Below, piece by piece: positions 44,740-55,404 of a stretch of DNA of 64,000 bases. The translations under genes were made by a program, and so were the position numbers. This DNA is from Zhengitettix transpicula (taxonomy: Eukaryota; Arthropoda; Insecta; Orthoptera; Tetrigidae): contig CM073591.1 of the NCBI GenBank assembly GCA_037074705.1, forward strand, positions 136,283,032 through 136,347,031, given 5' to 3'. The notes under the pieces were generated by a model. It saw only the letters and a program-made list of their open reading frames with translations. It searched no databases and was not told the DNA's origin. The first letter of the stretch is position 1; each line of letters starts with the position of its first letter.

Positions 44740-45054
44740 TATATAATTCTCCCAGTTATTTATACCGATGGGTCCAAAAATTCAAATGGAGTTGGGTGCG
44801 CAATAGTTACGACAGGCAAAGAAAAATCTATCGCTATAAACCATAATGCATCGATAATTTCAGCAGAATTATACGCCATCTTCATGGCCACGGAACTGTG
44901 TCTGGAAACACCGGAGGCCAACAATACCATCTTAACAGACTCCAAGGACGCAATACACAGAATAACCAGTACAGTGCACAGAAATGGTTCCATAAATCGA
45001 ATTAGAGAGAATATATTGAAAATACACATATGTGTGTCTCATATGCGCTCCTAA
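44740..45054 (+). pseudogene. RNase H domain fragment of a non-LTR retrotransposon
   Basis: The plus frame is open for about 104 codons and reads ILPVIYTDGSKNSNGVGCAI, then (after about 12 residues) ASIISAELYAIFMATELCLE, then NTILTDSKDAIHRITS. These are the RNase H signatures YTDGS (first catalytic Asp), SAEL (catalytic Glu) and LTDSKDA (second Asp), in order and at normal spacing. This is the C-terminal domain of Jockey, I and R1-type elements. The N-terminal RT part is absent, the last catalytic region is lost at a stop, and no start codon is needed. It is a fragment, but its frame is unusually clean for this window. The minus-strand 89-codon frame here is its shadow. Confidence 0.85.
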
Positions 45055-45119
45055 AGTATTCATCCGATGGCGGTGAAACATTGGTGAGTTCCATAAAAGT
45101 AATGACTAAACAACGGAGA

Positions 45120-45560
45120 CTAGTATTGTAATTGGGGTTGTGGACATCACTGAATTTATTTCTGATGTTTACCATACTGATTCAGATATAGTTTAGCCCC
45201 TAGGAGTGCGGATGTAAGGGGATGAAACAAATTTCTGTATACAACCTTAAATGCATAGACCAATTCCTACCAAATTTTATACACATATTACTTCAGATCC
45301 AGGAACAATCACTGTGGGGTTAAGATATCTACCACCTCTATGAAATTGGGGGGGGGGTGGAATTTAAAAACATAAACGGCTATTATTAGCGTCGAATAAA
45401 ACATTTTCGGGGTCGTTTAATTTGATAGTGTCATTATAGAATTTTTAAGTGTCTAATTTCAACTCCAAAATGCAACAGAGAGAAGCACCCTTACCATAAG
45501 GGTGGTGTCGAAAATGATTTACATTAAAAGTAATTAAAAAAGACCTAGATTAGTATATTA
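45120..45560 (+). mobile_element. Helitron-like non-autonomous element, internal part
   Basis: Family boxes in plus orientation: GGGGTTGTGGACATCACTGA (about 45136), ACCAAATTTTATACACATAT (about 45270), GGATGT..GGGGATGAAA, TTTCGGGGTCGTTTAATTTG (about 45405), and CACCCTTACCATAAGGGTGG (about 45487). A G-run of 11 lies at about 45349. The terminal hairpin-CTAG is not seen. Confidence 0.5.
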
Positions 45561-46130
45561 TGGGATTATGTTACTCTTCGGGGAGGTGGACGTGGTTGAC
45601 AAAATGTTTCTTGGAGTAGATTGACCCTCTTACATTTCGGGCTAAATTTTTAATTTTCTTTGGGTAGCAGCTATGTTTTTACTTAGTTACTTATTTACTT
45701 GTTTGATGTAGAGCGAGTAGCTTTAGGCTTTATTAACTTAGCTTATTACTGTTTTAATTCGTCTTGTTTTTCAGACACTTTTCTTATATGTAATAGGAGA
45801 CTTCCCGAATACCGTCAGTTTATCATCATCCTGGTTTATTTGAAGTTAGATGCTGACGGGTTAGGTCGGGGAGGGGACCGTAAAAGGTTAAATGTTCCAA
45901 ACACTGAGGCTATTGATGCTGGTTAAATGAAACGTTTACCGAGATGTTAGTGTCGAATATGAATTCCTTCGTCCGGGCTAATTTGAATAAATACCCGGGT
46001 AAAGCAGCCACTCAATTAGTTCATTAAAAATATAAAAAGGCATATGAATAGGCCGTTCAGAACTATTCAATTTATTATTGTCGCATTAGATTAATGTAAG
46101 CAAAAACTATAGACAAAATGAAAAATATAT
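45561..46130. other. Unassigned AT-rich DNA
   Basis: The 75-codon frame at 45699-45926 has no recognised similarity. It ends at the next LTR. Confidence 0.45.
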
Positions 46131-47097
46131 TGTAATAAACAACTAATGGGAGTTTTAATTAATTTAAAGAATTTCCCTCGTATGTTGAAGCGCCGTTTAT
46201 GTAATCAAATGTAAGGCGTTAATTTAAAGAAATAATAATCAAAATTAACAAACATAATATTTTTATTTTATTTTGTGGCAACAAAAGATGATTACAAACA
46301 CAAAATTTGGGATCTCAATCTCTCAGGGCCTCTACTGGGTTTGATAATAGACACAACAAATTGATTTTAAAAATCTTATTACAAACAGTTCACATGTACC
46401 TAAACAATATGTCGATAGAAAGAAATAAAAAAGAAAAGAAATTAACTTTGATTGACAATTAAGAGAGAACGAAATCTGACTCTATCCTTTAATTACGTTT
46501 AAAATTAATCGTTAGTTTTGGTTTTGTTACTTACTTAGTGTCCAGCTGGTTCCAGCATTCTTTTGGTTTCAGAAGTACACTATTGCAAAATTTTACACTG
46601 ATTCTAAGATTCACAGATTTTACACTACTGAAGTCAAAATTGATAGGCTCCCAGGAACTCGGATGATCCTCTTTTTTGTCAGCTATCTGATGTCTGCTTG
46701 CCTTATACGAATCCTATGATTCGTAGATTTGTTAGCCTTTTACCGCTTTGGACATAAACTTGCTTCCTTTCCTGGCTGCTGATAGACATAAAAACTGTTA
46801 ACTTAGCGATATTTACGGGGTAATACTTCGTAAATGTTTTTACTTTGTCTTAAATTCTCAACTTTGTTTAATAATACATTAACTATGGCTAGTCTCTGCT
46901 CTAGTATTATTCATTCCGTCCTCTGAAATGTCCCGCCACCAACTAACTCCTAGTGCTCTCGAGTTTTAGCGCCCATACGCCATTTTTGACTTTCCGACAA
47001 AGCAACAGAGCTCGGCTCCATTGTCGCTTTGGAAGCTCCTGCCGCTACAATTAAATTTTATTAAAACCAATTAATGGCCTAATTAATTGGCATTACA
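46131..47097 (-). mobile_element. Solo LTR, reverse orientation
   Basis: It starts TGTAATAAACAACTAATGG and ends AATTAATTGGCATTACA, with a perfect ATAT duplication (46127-46130 and 47098-47101). CTCAGGGCCTCTACTGGG is at about 46322 and AACGAAATCTGACTC at about 46470. The palindrome has changed to GCTGGTTCCAGC (46545), and on the minus strand it is followed by AGTAAGTAAC. It belongs to the same subfamily as the copies at 52339-53600 and 63532. Confidence 0.8.
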
Positions 47098-47164
47098 ATA
47101 TAAAAGATTTTATACTTAGATAATATATATTTCATATAGCAGTTCAATAATCTAATTGCATAAG

Positions 47165-47700
47165 TAATACAATTAATAATTAAATCTTCTTCTCCAGACA
47201 CCATTTTATTCCACTGGTCCAAGAATGTACCTGAAAATCCTTCCCTCAAATATGCTCAATTGTCTCATCTGATTTAGACAGTGTTCAAGTCTCTGCGCCA
47301 TATGTTAATACTAGCCTTACGAAAACTTTTAACATCATCATCTTGGTTTTCCTGGGCAAAAAATTCAACTTATGATGTTTCCTGAGACCGTCCTAGCACT
47401 TATTTGCAGAAAGTATCCTCTTCTGTATCTCTGGGCTTACATTGTTCTTGCAATTAACCTCTCATCCAAGTTAAATTTAGCTATCCGCAGCTTCAAATTT
47501 ATATGAACCAATTTCTCTGGATGATGGTTCATTAGGATCTTCTTTCTTGATAACTTATTTACTTAGTCTTATCCCCGTTAATATAAGAATTAATCCTTTT
47601 TTCTGCATCTTCAAAATCTGTGAAAACTTCTTTCATTACTCTTGGTGTTCTTGCTATTATGTAAATGTCACCTGCATATGGTAAATTTAAACCGTAACAA
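47165..47700 (-). pseudogene. RTE-like non-LTR retrotransposon RT fossil
   Basis: Minus-strand translation across frameshifts gives AGDIYIIARTPRVMKEVFTD, then FEDAEKRINSYINGDKTK and a stop (about 47680-47560). This corresponds to the YADDxVIMARxxxxL..F..LExAxKxxGLxINxxKTK stretch around RT motif C. Farther on come IGSYKFEAAD, NVSPEIQKRILSANKC, then LPRKTK and KVFVRLVLTYGAETWTLSKS (about 47320-47260), the typical ANKCYxGLRK..LSRKTKxxxYKTLxRPVLTYGxETW block. Order and wording fit RTE-type elements. At least three frameshifts and several stops make it inactive. It starts 70 bp from an LTR. Confidence 0.8.
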
Positions 47701-47929
47701 CTTTTACTGTAAAAAAATATGGCCAACTCTGGAGAAACTATTTCACTCCTAGTTTAAGTTTATATTGCAGAATGAAAAACTGCTTGATTATATTATTCCT
47801 TAATTACTTAATTAGTACTCAATTATGGATGTTGGGCTTTATATATAAAGTTTTAAACGTAAAATGCTTCAAATTCATAAATGCATGTAAAACTTAAAGT
47901 AGATATAAATTGTAAAAAATCAAAAAATT

Positions 47930-48108
47930 GAGCCGATCTCCTGTGGTGTAGGGGTCAGCGTGACTGCCTCACATCACAGGGTTCCCGGTTTCGAACCCCG
48001 ACGAGGGCATGGAGAGAATTAGTCCCCGACAAGGCACAATGAATATCCATAATGTGTCGCTATTGACCTGAGGTGTCGAAGCGACTGTAAATAAATCATT
48101 AAAAAAAC
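47930..48108 (+). mobile_element. tRNA-derived SINE
   Basis: GAGCCGATCTCCTGTGGTGT then AGGGGTCAGCGTGACTGCCT provides a tRNA-like head with A box. GGTTTCGAACCCCG (47988-48001) is a near-consensus B box. A tRNA-unrelated body (GGCACAATGAATATCCATAA, GGTGTCGAAGCGACTGTAAA) follows and ends in AAATAAATCATTAAAAAAAC. The length of about 175 bp, pol III boxes at normal spacing and an A-rich tail make this the clearest SINE of tRNA type here. Target duplications are uncertain because both flanks are A-rich. Confidence 0.8.
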
Positions 48109-50429
48109 TGAAAGATAGAATAACAGTTCAACAATTATACGTATGAAAACAAAGTGATTAACTGTGTAAATAAGATATGTGGCCAATAAATAAATTTCAG
48201 AACTGATCTAAATATCATTAATAGACCAAGCTCTTAGGAGTACTGACTGCATAATTATTTAATTTATTTGAAACAATAAAGTATATTTTTTTAAAAAAAC
48301 GAAATTTCGTACTTATGCTTAAGCATGTTATATGGCGTAATGAAATGCGTACCATTGTGACTCATATTTTCATGTATCACATCGAATAATTAACATCGTA
48401 CTGACAACAGACAGCGACGCCCTACGAAAATTCCTCGGGGGCACCCGGTTAATGGCATAATTAGCAGTCATAAAACTTTTAGTGGTATTGCATTAGCGAT
48501 AGTTGATGTTGTCGTGCGTCATGCACCTGATTGGCTTGTTTCCGAAAACACTCTATGGTCACCCTCGGGAATATTTCCAATTTGGAAATTTGGAAAATGA
48601 AACTAGCAAATTAATTGTCACGAGGATATTTTTGTGTCTTTTCCCCTATTCTAACGAATTCTAGTGAATCAGGAGCCGTGATTGGGCTAAGCTACAAAGA
48701 AAGAACAACCACGTTCAGAAAATGTGAGAAAATAGACACGGCGTTGATCACCAAAATTCTGTGCAACAACCCAGCAGGATTATTCGACGTTCAAGATTCA
48801 GACATTCATCATTTATAAAGAACTCAAATTCATATTTCATATACACTCATATTTAGATAAAGACTGTCTGTTCATCTGAAGGGCGACTCCGCACAGAATC
48901 TGTGAATACTTGAGAGACCGATTGTGTGACATGCCATTTGCGGCACATTTTAATTGTACTTTATTTCTTTGTAAATCGTAAATTGTTCACGTAAGTAAAA
49001 ATGTCTGTGATGCTAACCTCCTTGATGGTGATATCTTTGACCGGAGAGACGCGTGATTCAGTTTTATTTATTGTTGAATCTATTGAATTAAGAGATTTAC
49101 CGTTTTTTAAAAATTTTAATTGTCGCCGTATTTGTAAGAAACAAATATATTGTCAAATTGTTATTACAGAGCTTAAAGAAATTTGAGGATTTGAAGAAGC
49201 AGTCTAATTTTTCGTTTAGTAAAAAAATGAATAAAGGGAATAACGAGTTGTTCGTCAAGATATGTTTTCATATATATTTCTGTGTATCATTCCAGGAGCG
49301 TACTAAATATGTGTGTACGGACTGTCTAGATATATGTACAATATAATATTTGTTGTTGTGCTCAACAGTACGTGACTAACAGATTTAAACGAATTTTAAA
49401 AAGAGTTTTAAAACGTGATGATATACAAGTGTACGTGTGATATATAGTTTGCTTACTACTGATGTTATATCATATTCTAGTGTTGACTAATATTAGTTCG
49501 ATAGTGCTATCATTCATTAATATCAAATTGTTTTATTTGACATCATATAGCGATCTCCTGTATTGTTGAAACGAACGGATGACGTCACGGAATGACGTAA
49601 CTGCTAATATCCCGGGATGAGATATTTGAACCATCCAGTCCATTGATTGCTGATATATCAGACAACCGCAGGAGAATATACGCCACTCGAAGTCGGTTTC
49701 CTGATTTTTGTAATAAAGGTGGCAAAAGAACATAAAAGAAAAGTTCGGTGACGGCAATATTGATGAATGCCCGCAATTTCTGAGTTTTAAAGACATATTG
49801 TCGGACCGAAGTCGTTTTCGTTTAAATAACTTTCAGGAAAATGTTTTTAAAAACAATGTGCCATAAATGTTAATGGATGGTTTGGCAATTGTATATATAT
49901 ATTTCTTCTTTTTTTCGCAATTTAATGGGGAAAATGACAGCTCCAGTGAGCAATTTTATTATATGAATTTAATTCCAGTGGTAAGCTGTTGCACTGCTTC
50001 CATCTGCCAACTTCATTAAGGTTAATATTTGCAAACATTGTTTTCTGTTTCTCATCTAACGGCGAAGATACAGTTTGCCAGTGTTACGTTGTGTAATTAT
50101 AGATGCTTAACCCAGTTAGAAACTCGAGAATTCATTATTTACACCGGGAAATCCCTTGCTCTATTATGATATTTAAATTATTTAAATATATTTTTTTTTG
50201 TTTTAAAATAAATATTATTAAATCTGTTTATTTTTTATATCTCTCAGAGCCGCCAACATCATTTAATTATTTTGTGTTGGTTTATATAATAACTTAATAA
50301 CAAATTTAAAAAATGAACTTATAATTTACATTCATAATTAAAAAATAAAGGTTACTAAACAGAAAGGCAAATGAACTAATGAAACTACCAAAGTTGTATC
50401 TTTACGTAATAGTGTTACACTTTTATTAT
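48109..50429. other. AT-rich intergenic DNA
   Basis: Short frames at 48615-48818 (plus), 49001-49346 (plus) and 49533-49796 (minus) show no recognised domains. The last lies in a slightly GC-richer patch with TGACGTCA (49577-49584 region). No repeat or gene is supported. Confidence 0.45.
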
Positions 50430-50996
50430 TTTTTAGGTAAGAGGCTGCATGAGGGTAATCCACATGGTGACAACTCCTCTTTAATAGCATAGGAAGGGAT
50501 TTGAAAGGGGGGATGTGGAAGGGTAGATGAAGGTAGCTAAGGGTTAACTAGGGCCCCCGGGCTATAGTTTAAGGATCCTACCCGGCATTCACCTAAAAGT
50601 AATGCAGGCAAAACCCTATAAAAACCTGCAACAGGTAGGTCGGGCAATGGGTACTTGTCCCACGCCCTTCCGATAGCGGGAGAGGACTTTGCTGTGGGGC
50701 CGCAGCATTCCCTTCTCCGTACCCCGACCAGTTTAGGAGGCAGCTAGCCAACTGTTCCAATGGGAACAGAGAACAACTCTTACCGTATACCCAAGGTCTG
50801 TGACCCCGGAACATACACCTCTCAAAACAGGCCGAGGTGCCTCGGCTTGTGGGAATCTTAGTTCAAAAACGGAGAGAGGAAAAGGCATCTCCAAAGGTAG
50901 CCCCTTCGTGTCTCTCCTACAAGGTTCTGCCTGCGAGAGAACATCCCTCGCAGGTACTGCCTGCGAGAGAATAGCCCTCGCAGACCTCTTCTTGCC
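50430..50996 (-). mobile_element. SINE-like retroposon, full length with target duplication
   Basis: Best reference copy, about 567 bp. The 3' end (low coordinates) is TTTTTTAGGTAAGAGGCTGC. The 5' end carries two tandem hairpins (50927-50983), each CTGCGAG..CTCGCAG. The flanks TAGTGTTACACTTTTATT (50410-50427) and TAGTG-tag-TTACACATTTTATT (50998-51019) look like an aged target-site duplication, supporting retroposition. No recognisable A or B box was found, so its polymerase promoter and origin are unknown. The open frames inside (for example 50593-50814) are short and probably not translated. Confidence 0.85.
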
Positions 50997-52338
50997 CTAG
51001 TGTAGTTACACATTTTATTCAAGGCTTATATGATAATCTTTTCCGTCGTTATTAATTGAGAGAAGGCGAATATTCGAGGTTGATTGCAGATTTTTGTAAG
51101 AATCAGTGGACAGGGTATACAAAATCAAGAATTATTGCACAGACAATTTCGTTTAAGAAGTTACAAACGCAGTTGAATTCATGCGATGATGTTGCAGTGA
51201 GCAGGACATATTGCGAGCGACATGCACAAAATTAGTTATAAATTGGAACGTACAAAATCACAAGCGATGACGAAACCAGACGTTCTTTTAGGTGTGTGGG
51301 ATATTGAACATGGTAGAGACTAACAGTATAAAACGAACCAAATCCAAAGTAAATTGAGAAAAATGAGTAAGCAGTAAAACAGTAACATAAAATTCATGTA
51401 AAGCAGGCTGCGCCGTGATATCTGCTCAATATATCTGATAGTGGTAATGAAACACTCGTTCTTTGTATCTTTTGTTTATATAAATACTTAAATATTTATT
51501 TCATATTCTTATTTTTTTATTATTACGTATTATGAAAAAATATTTCATGTTTATATTTGATTATATCTACTCTAAAGCATTGTCTTCAATCAAAGTAAAA
51601 GCAATCTTCTAGTATATAAATCATATTAGTTGTTGTAGTGGTTGTATTGTACAGCATAATGAATCTCGTTTACTGGAACGACCCCGAAAAGTTTCAAGAG
51701 TGTAAGTGGGAGAGGAGCGTAAATCGTGAACTCAGATACCAGCCGCAGAGATTCGAGAGACTCCAGCCAAAGGTAAAAAGGAATATTCGGCGCGCGAGAT
51801 TGCATTCAGAGGCAGAGCTTCAGTCCTTATTGAGCTTCTCCAAAAGTGCTTCGAGGCATAATAAAGCAGTAGCGAGGTGTAAACCGCTTCACGTTTGGAA
51901 AATATGCTTCACTAACTTCTAAACAAATATTTTTACCGTTTCGGTGGTGCTTGCAGCTACCTGCACTTGTCAAAGGAAAACATAGGAACTTAAGGAATAT
52001 GAAATGTACGTAAGAAACTTTCAGTTAAAAGCATATTTCATTGAAATAGAAAATCTGTTATATTACGTTCCCTAATTATTCAAATTGCTTATATAAGTTT
52101 CAAGTAAACCTAAATTATATTTTAAGTCACATATTAACATTATTAATTTTAATACACATTCTAGTAACGGAAATCTATATTTCTTCGTAGAACAATCTTG
52201 ATTTGCTTAAAATTGCTGACTATTAAAGTACTTAAATTGACTTTTACAGATTCGCTTAAAATTTTTGAATTACTTAAAGATCTTATTATAGATCTATATT
52301 TTATGTATACATTAATATTGAGTTATTAAACAAAATAT
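50997..52338. other. Intergenic DNA with one protein-like frame (51638-51922)
   Basis: The 94-codon plus frame at 51638-51922 (starting MVVLYSIMNLVYWNDPEKFQ) has a charged, protein-like composition in a locally GC-richer stretch (RRARLHSEAELQSLLSFSKS). No domain, splice site or repeat partner was recognised. The rest is AT-rich. Confidence 0.25.
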
Positions 52339-52899
52339 TGTAATGCCAATTAATTAGGACATTAATTGTTTGAACATAAAAATCTAAATTGTTTGAGAAA
52401 TCCTTTGTAGCGGCGGAGTTTCCAGAACATAGCGACAATGTACTCCAGCTCTGTTCCTTTGTCGGAAGGTCCGAAAATGGCGTATGCGCGCTAAAATGCG
52501 AGACGATAGTTCTGTTAGTTGGAGGAGAATTCAACAGAGTCGGTAATCAGAATTTAACATAGTTGGTTGGTGCCTGGACATTTCTGAGGACAAAGTAAAA
52601 CATTCACGAAAGCATAACGTCGAAACTTGCTAAATAAAAGCAGTTTTGTGTCCATAGCCGGCCATAAATAGTAAAATTTCATTTTGAGTTCAAAGCAATA
52701 AAGATTAGCAAAATCGACAAACCACAGAATTCATCTAAGGCAAGCAGAATTCACCTAAGGCGAGCAGTCAACCGACAGATGACAAAAGGAGGATCATCCG
52801 AGTTCCTGACATCCTAAAAATTTTGATTTAGAATCAGTGTAAAATCCCACAATAGTGTATTTCGAAAACGAAAGGTATGCTGGAATGCTGGACAAATGT
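52339..52899 (+). mobile_element. LTR half, left part of an inversion-split copy
   Basis: It starts TGTAATGCCAATTAATTAGG after ATAT (52335-52338) and follows the family in reference orientation for about 560 bp. It ends exactly in ATGCTGGACAAATGT (52885-52899), the place where the family's palindrome and donor-like GTGAGTAAC would come next. The remaining half lies, inverted, at 53176-53600. Confidence 0.75.
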
Positions 52900-53175
52900 T
52901 TTTATAAACGCGCGAAGCACTTTTGGGAAACTGTCGTTCGAATGCGCTTAGATCGGCTGTGTGTTTCCTCAGGCATCTATACTTTGCAAAATCTTTTTCA
53001 TGTGGAATTACATACGCTTTATATATGTAGCAAAACAAATAATTATAACCGATTAAGTAGAGTTAAACGTATAGGACTCATTTAATTATTAATTTAATTC
53101 ATTTCTGATGATACACTAAATCAATGTTTGTTATTAATACGATCGTTGTTGGGACTAGGACACTTTTTAATATAT
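52900..53175. other. Non-LTR part of the inverted segment
   Basis: 276 bp, AT-rich on the right and with some GC-richer sequence on the left. The frames at 52814-53085 on both strands cross the breakpoint and are not genes. Confidence 0.5.
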
Positions 53176-53600
53176 TGTAATAAATAAAACTGAGCTTTAA
53201 TTAAATGAAATTTGTTTCTTGTTGAAGCTATTTAAGTAATCATTCATCGGAAGGCGTTATTTAAATAAAAGAATTTATAAAATTTACGAACAATATTTTT
53301 ATTGTGGCAATAATTTAAAAACAATTACAAATTTAAAATATTGGATGTCAGGGTCTTTACTGTGTTTGATAATGGACACATTAATTATGTTTAAAAATCT
53401 TATTAACAAACAAATCACAATTAAAAGAAAAGAAATTTACTTGACAATTAAACTAGAACGAAATTTAAAATGAGAACGAAATTAAGAAGTAAAGAGATTA
53501 TAGCGAATTAACAATTTAATCGGAGAACGAAATCTGACTTCTATCGTTCAATTACGTTTACATAATTAATTTTTTTTTGTTACTCACATTTGTCCAGCAT
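53176..53600 (-). mobile_element. LTR half, right part of the inversion-split copy
   Basis: It starts TGTAATAAATAAAACTGAGC after ATAT and follows the reverse-orientation family through TCAGGGTCTTTACTGTG and AACGAAATCTGACTT. It ends at ACATTTGTCCAGCAT (53586-53600), the exact reverse complement of the last 15 bases of the half at 52339. Inverting 52900-53585 would give one full LTR with ATAT on both sides. Confidence 0.75.
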
Positions 53601-53716
53601 ATTCCGCGTCGATATGTAACAATTTATTAAACACAAATTCAACGTTACACACCAGAATCTAAACAGTCCGTGTAGTTGATATGAGTCGTATATTCACTTA
53701 GAAGAACACCTAATTT

Positions 53717-53986
53717 CACATTGTTGAAATTTTATCTTTTCTTCTTGTTATTAGTTTGACAAAGTCATAGTAATTACGGTGACTAAAATTTTAAGATAAC
53801 ATTGCAACAAACAAGAATGCGATGAGGTGAATTAATGGTAAATTAATAAGTTTCAGTATAATATTCGTAAGAGTTACTGTTAAGAATTTTTTTAAAATCT
53901 AGAAATTTTAGTTACCGTAATTACTTTTAATTACTTTTTCAGACTAATAACAAGATGAAAAGATAAAATTTCAAACAGTGTAATAG
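53717..53986. repeat. Foldback element, ~75-bp inverted arms
   Basis: The left arm (53717-53793) contains GAAATTTTATCTTTTCTTCT and GTAATTACGGTGACTAAAAT. The right arm (53902-53986) contains TTAGTTACCGTAATTACTTT and AAGATGAAAAGATAAAATTT, the inverted partner with a few mismatches and a small insertion. The 108-bp loop is AT-rich. Confidence 0.85.
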
Positions 53987-55404
53987 TAAAAACTCAAATT
54001 AATTTTTTTAAATTGTATGAATATAGACAATGTTATCAAATAAAATATTTTTTTCTTTTCATAGGAATTCTGGTAAAGGCAGTCACTCTATTAAGAAACA
54101 TTTATTATAATTTATGCTTAAAAGTCACAACAATAAATAAAACACTCAATTCTATATGAATTCCATGCGAGATCTCGGATTACTATTTGAACTTTGTTGA
54201 GGCATTCTTTGAACTATCAGAAACACAAAGAGACTCAGAAACGAGCTCCTTTTTTTATTTTTCCATTAAGTCGCCCCCCCTCGCTGTCTTATATATCTGA
54301 TTTATTCCCAACGGAACGCATAGAGACATTGTCAGGGGTCGTGGGTTATAAATCACAGAATATCGAGAGGAGAAGATGGATTGGAAGAGACGCAAGGTCC
54401 CAAAATCATTACTTTCCCTGAGGTCAGCTTGAAAATGCAAAATTACGCTCTTAAGCTCTTCATCAACCCTTCAATATATGTAATGCATCGGACATATTTC
54501 AGAAAGTAAATCTTTCCGTGAGACACATTTTACGTAAGATCAATAACACTAGTAAAGAAACAATTATTAGATATTAAAAACAACACCTTGTTAGTAAGAC
54601 TAATAAGCTGTTGTTTGTAATATTTAATTTTAAGATAAGTCAGATTATTATAATTGTTAAATGTAATTATTGTTAATAAATAAACGACAAATTAGGTATG
54701 TATAATACTTTATTTCTCAAAGCAGTAAATTTATTGAACTCGCATTGCTCATTTTAACCTTATTTATTTAAAACTGAGGATTAATATATTCCCTTAAGGA
54801 ACAAAGGCATTCTCTGGGAATGTGTTGAGAAACCACTCTGGTTTCAACCCGGGCAGCAGAGCTTGAAGCTCAAAGGATCAACGGCTAGCTCCGCGATGGG
54901 CATCAGATATGCACATCCTGTAACGTTCAAACGTCTGCACGATTAGAAATCCGACAATTGGTAAACTAATAAATGCTTTTAAGTAGTTTTGTATAGATTT
55001 AATTAAAAACATTTAATGCAATACATAAGGTATAATATTAATATTAAAAATTATCTGACCATAATATAATTATTCATTGCCAATTACGTAAGAAAAATTG
55101 ATAAATTGATAAATTGATAAATGAATTTAATTAGCTCCACAACCTTTCATTCCGTCATTTGGAATCTCTTCAGATGTTACAATATTATTAATTAATATTT
55201 AACTCCCATATACTTATAAAAAAATTATGTACGTAAATCAATAAGTATTAAAACAAAATAGCAAATAAATTTAATATATTATGTTACGTTCAAATTTAAT
55301 AATAAAATTATTAATTTAAGCGTAATGAGAATTATTTACATAACCGAATTGTAAGAAAATTATAAAAATATATTCATAAAACAATTGATGACCTTAGACA
55401 GAAA
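53987..55404. other. AT-rich intergenic DNA
   Basis: Short frames near 54194-54440 on both strands have no recognised similarity. A GGTTTCAACCCGGGC at 54840 resembles a B box but lacks an A box. Confidence 0.45.

Noticed and set aside
44760..45029. 89-codon minus-strand frame
   Set aside because: It is the antisense shadow of the RNase H fragment on the plus strand.
47930..48005. Functional tRNA gene at the SINE head
   Set aside because: The tRNA-like head continues into an unrelated body with an A-rich tail, so it is a SINE.
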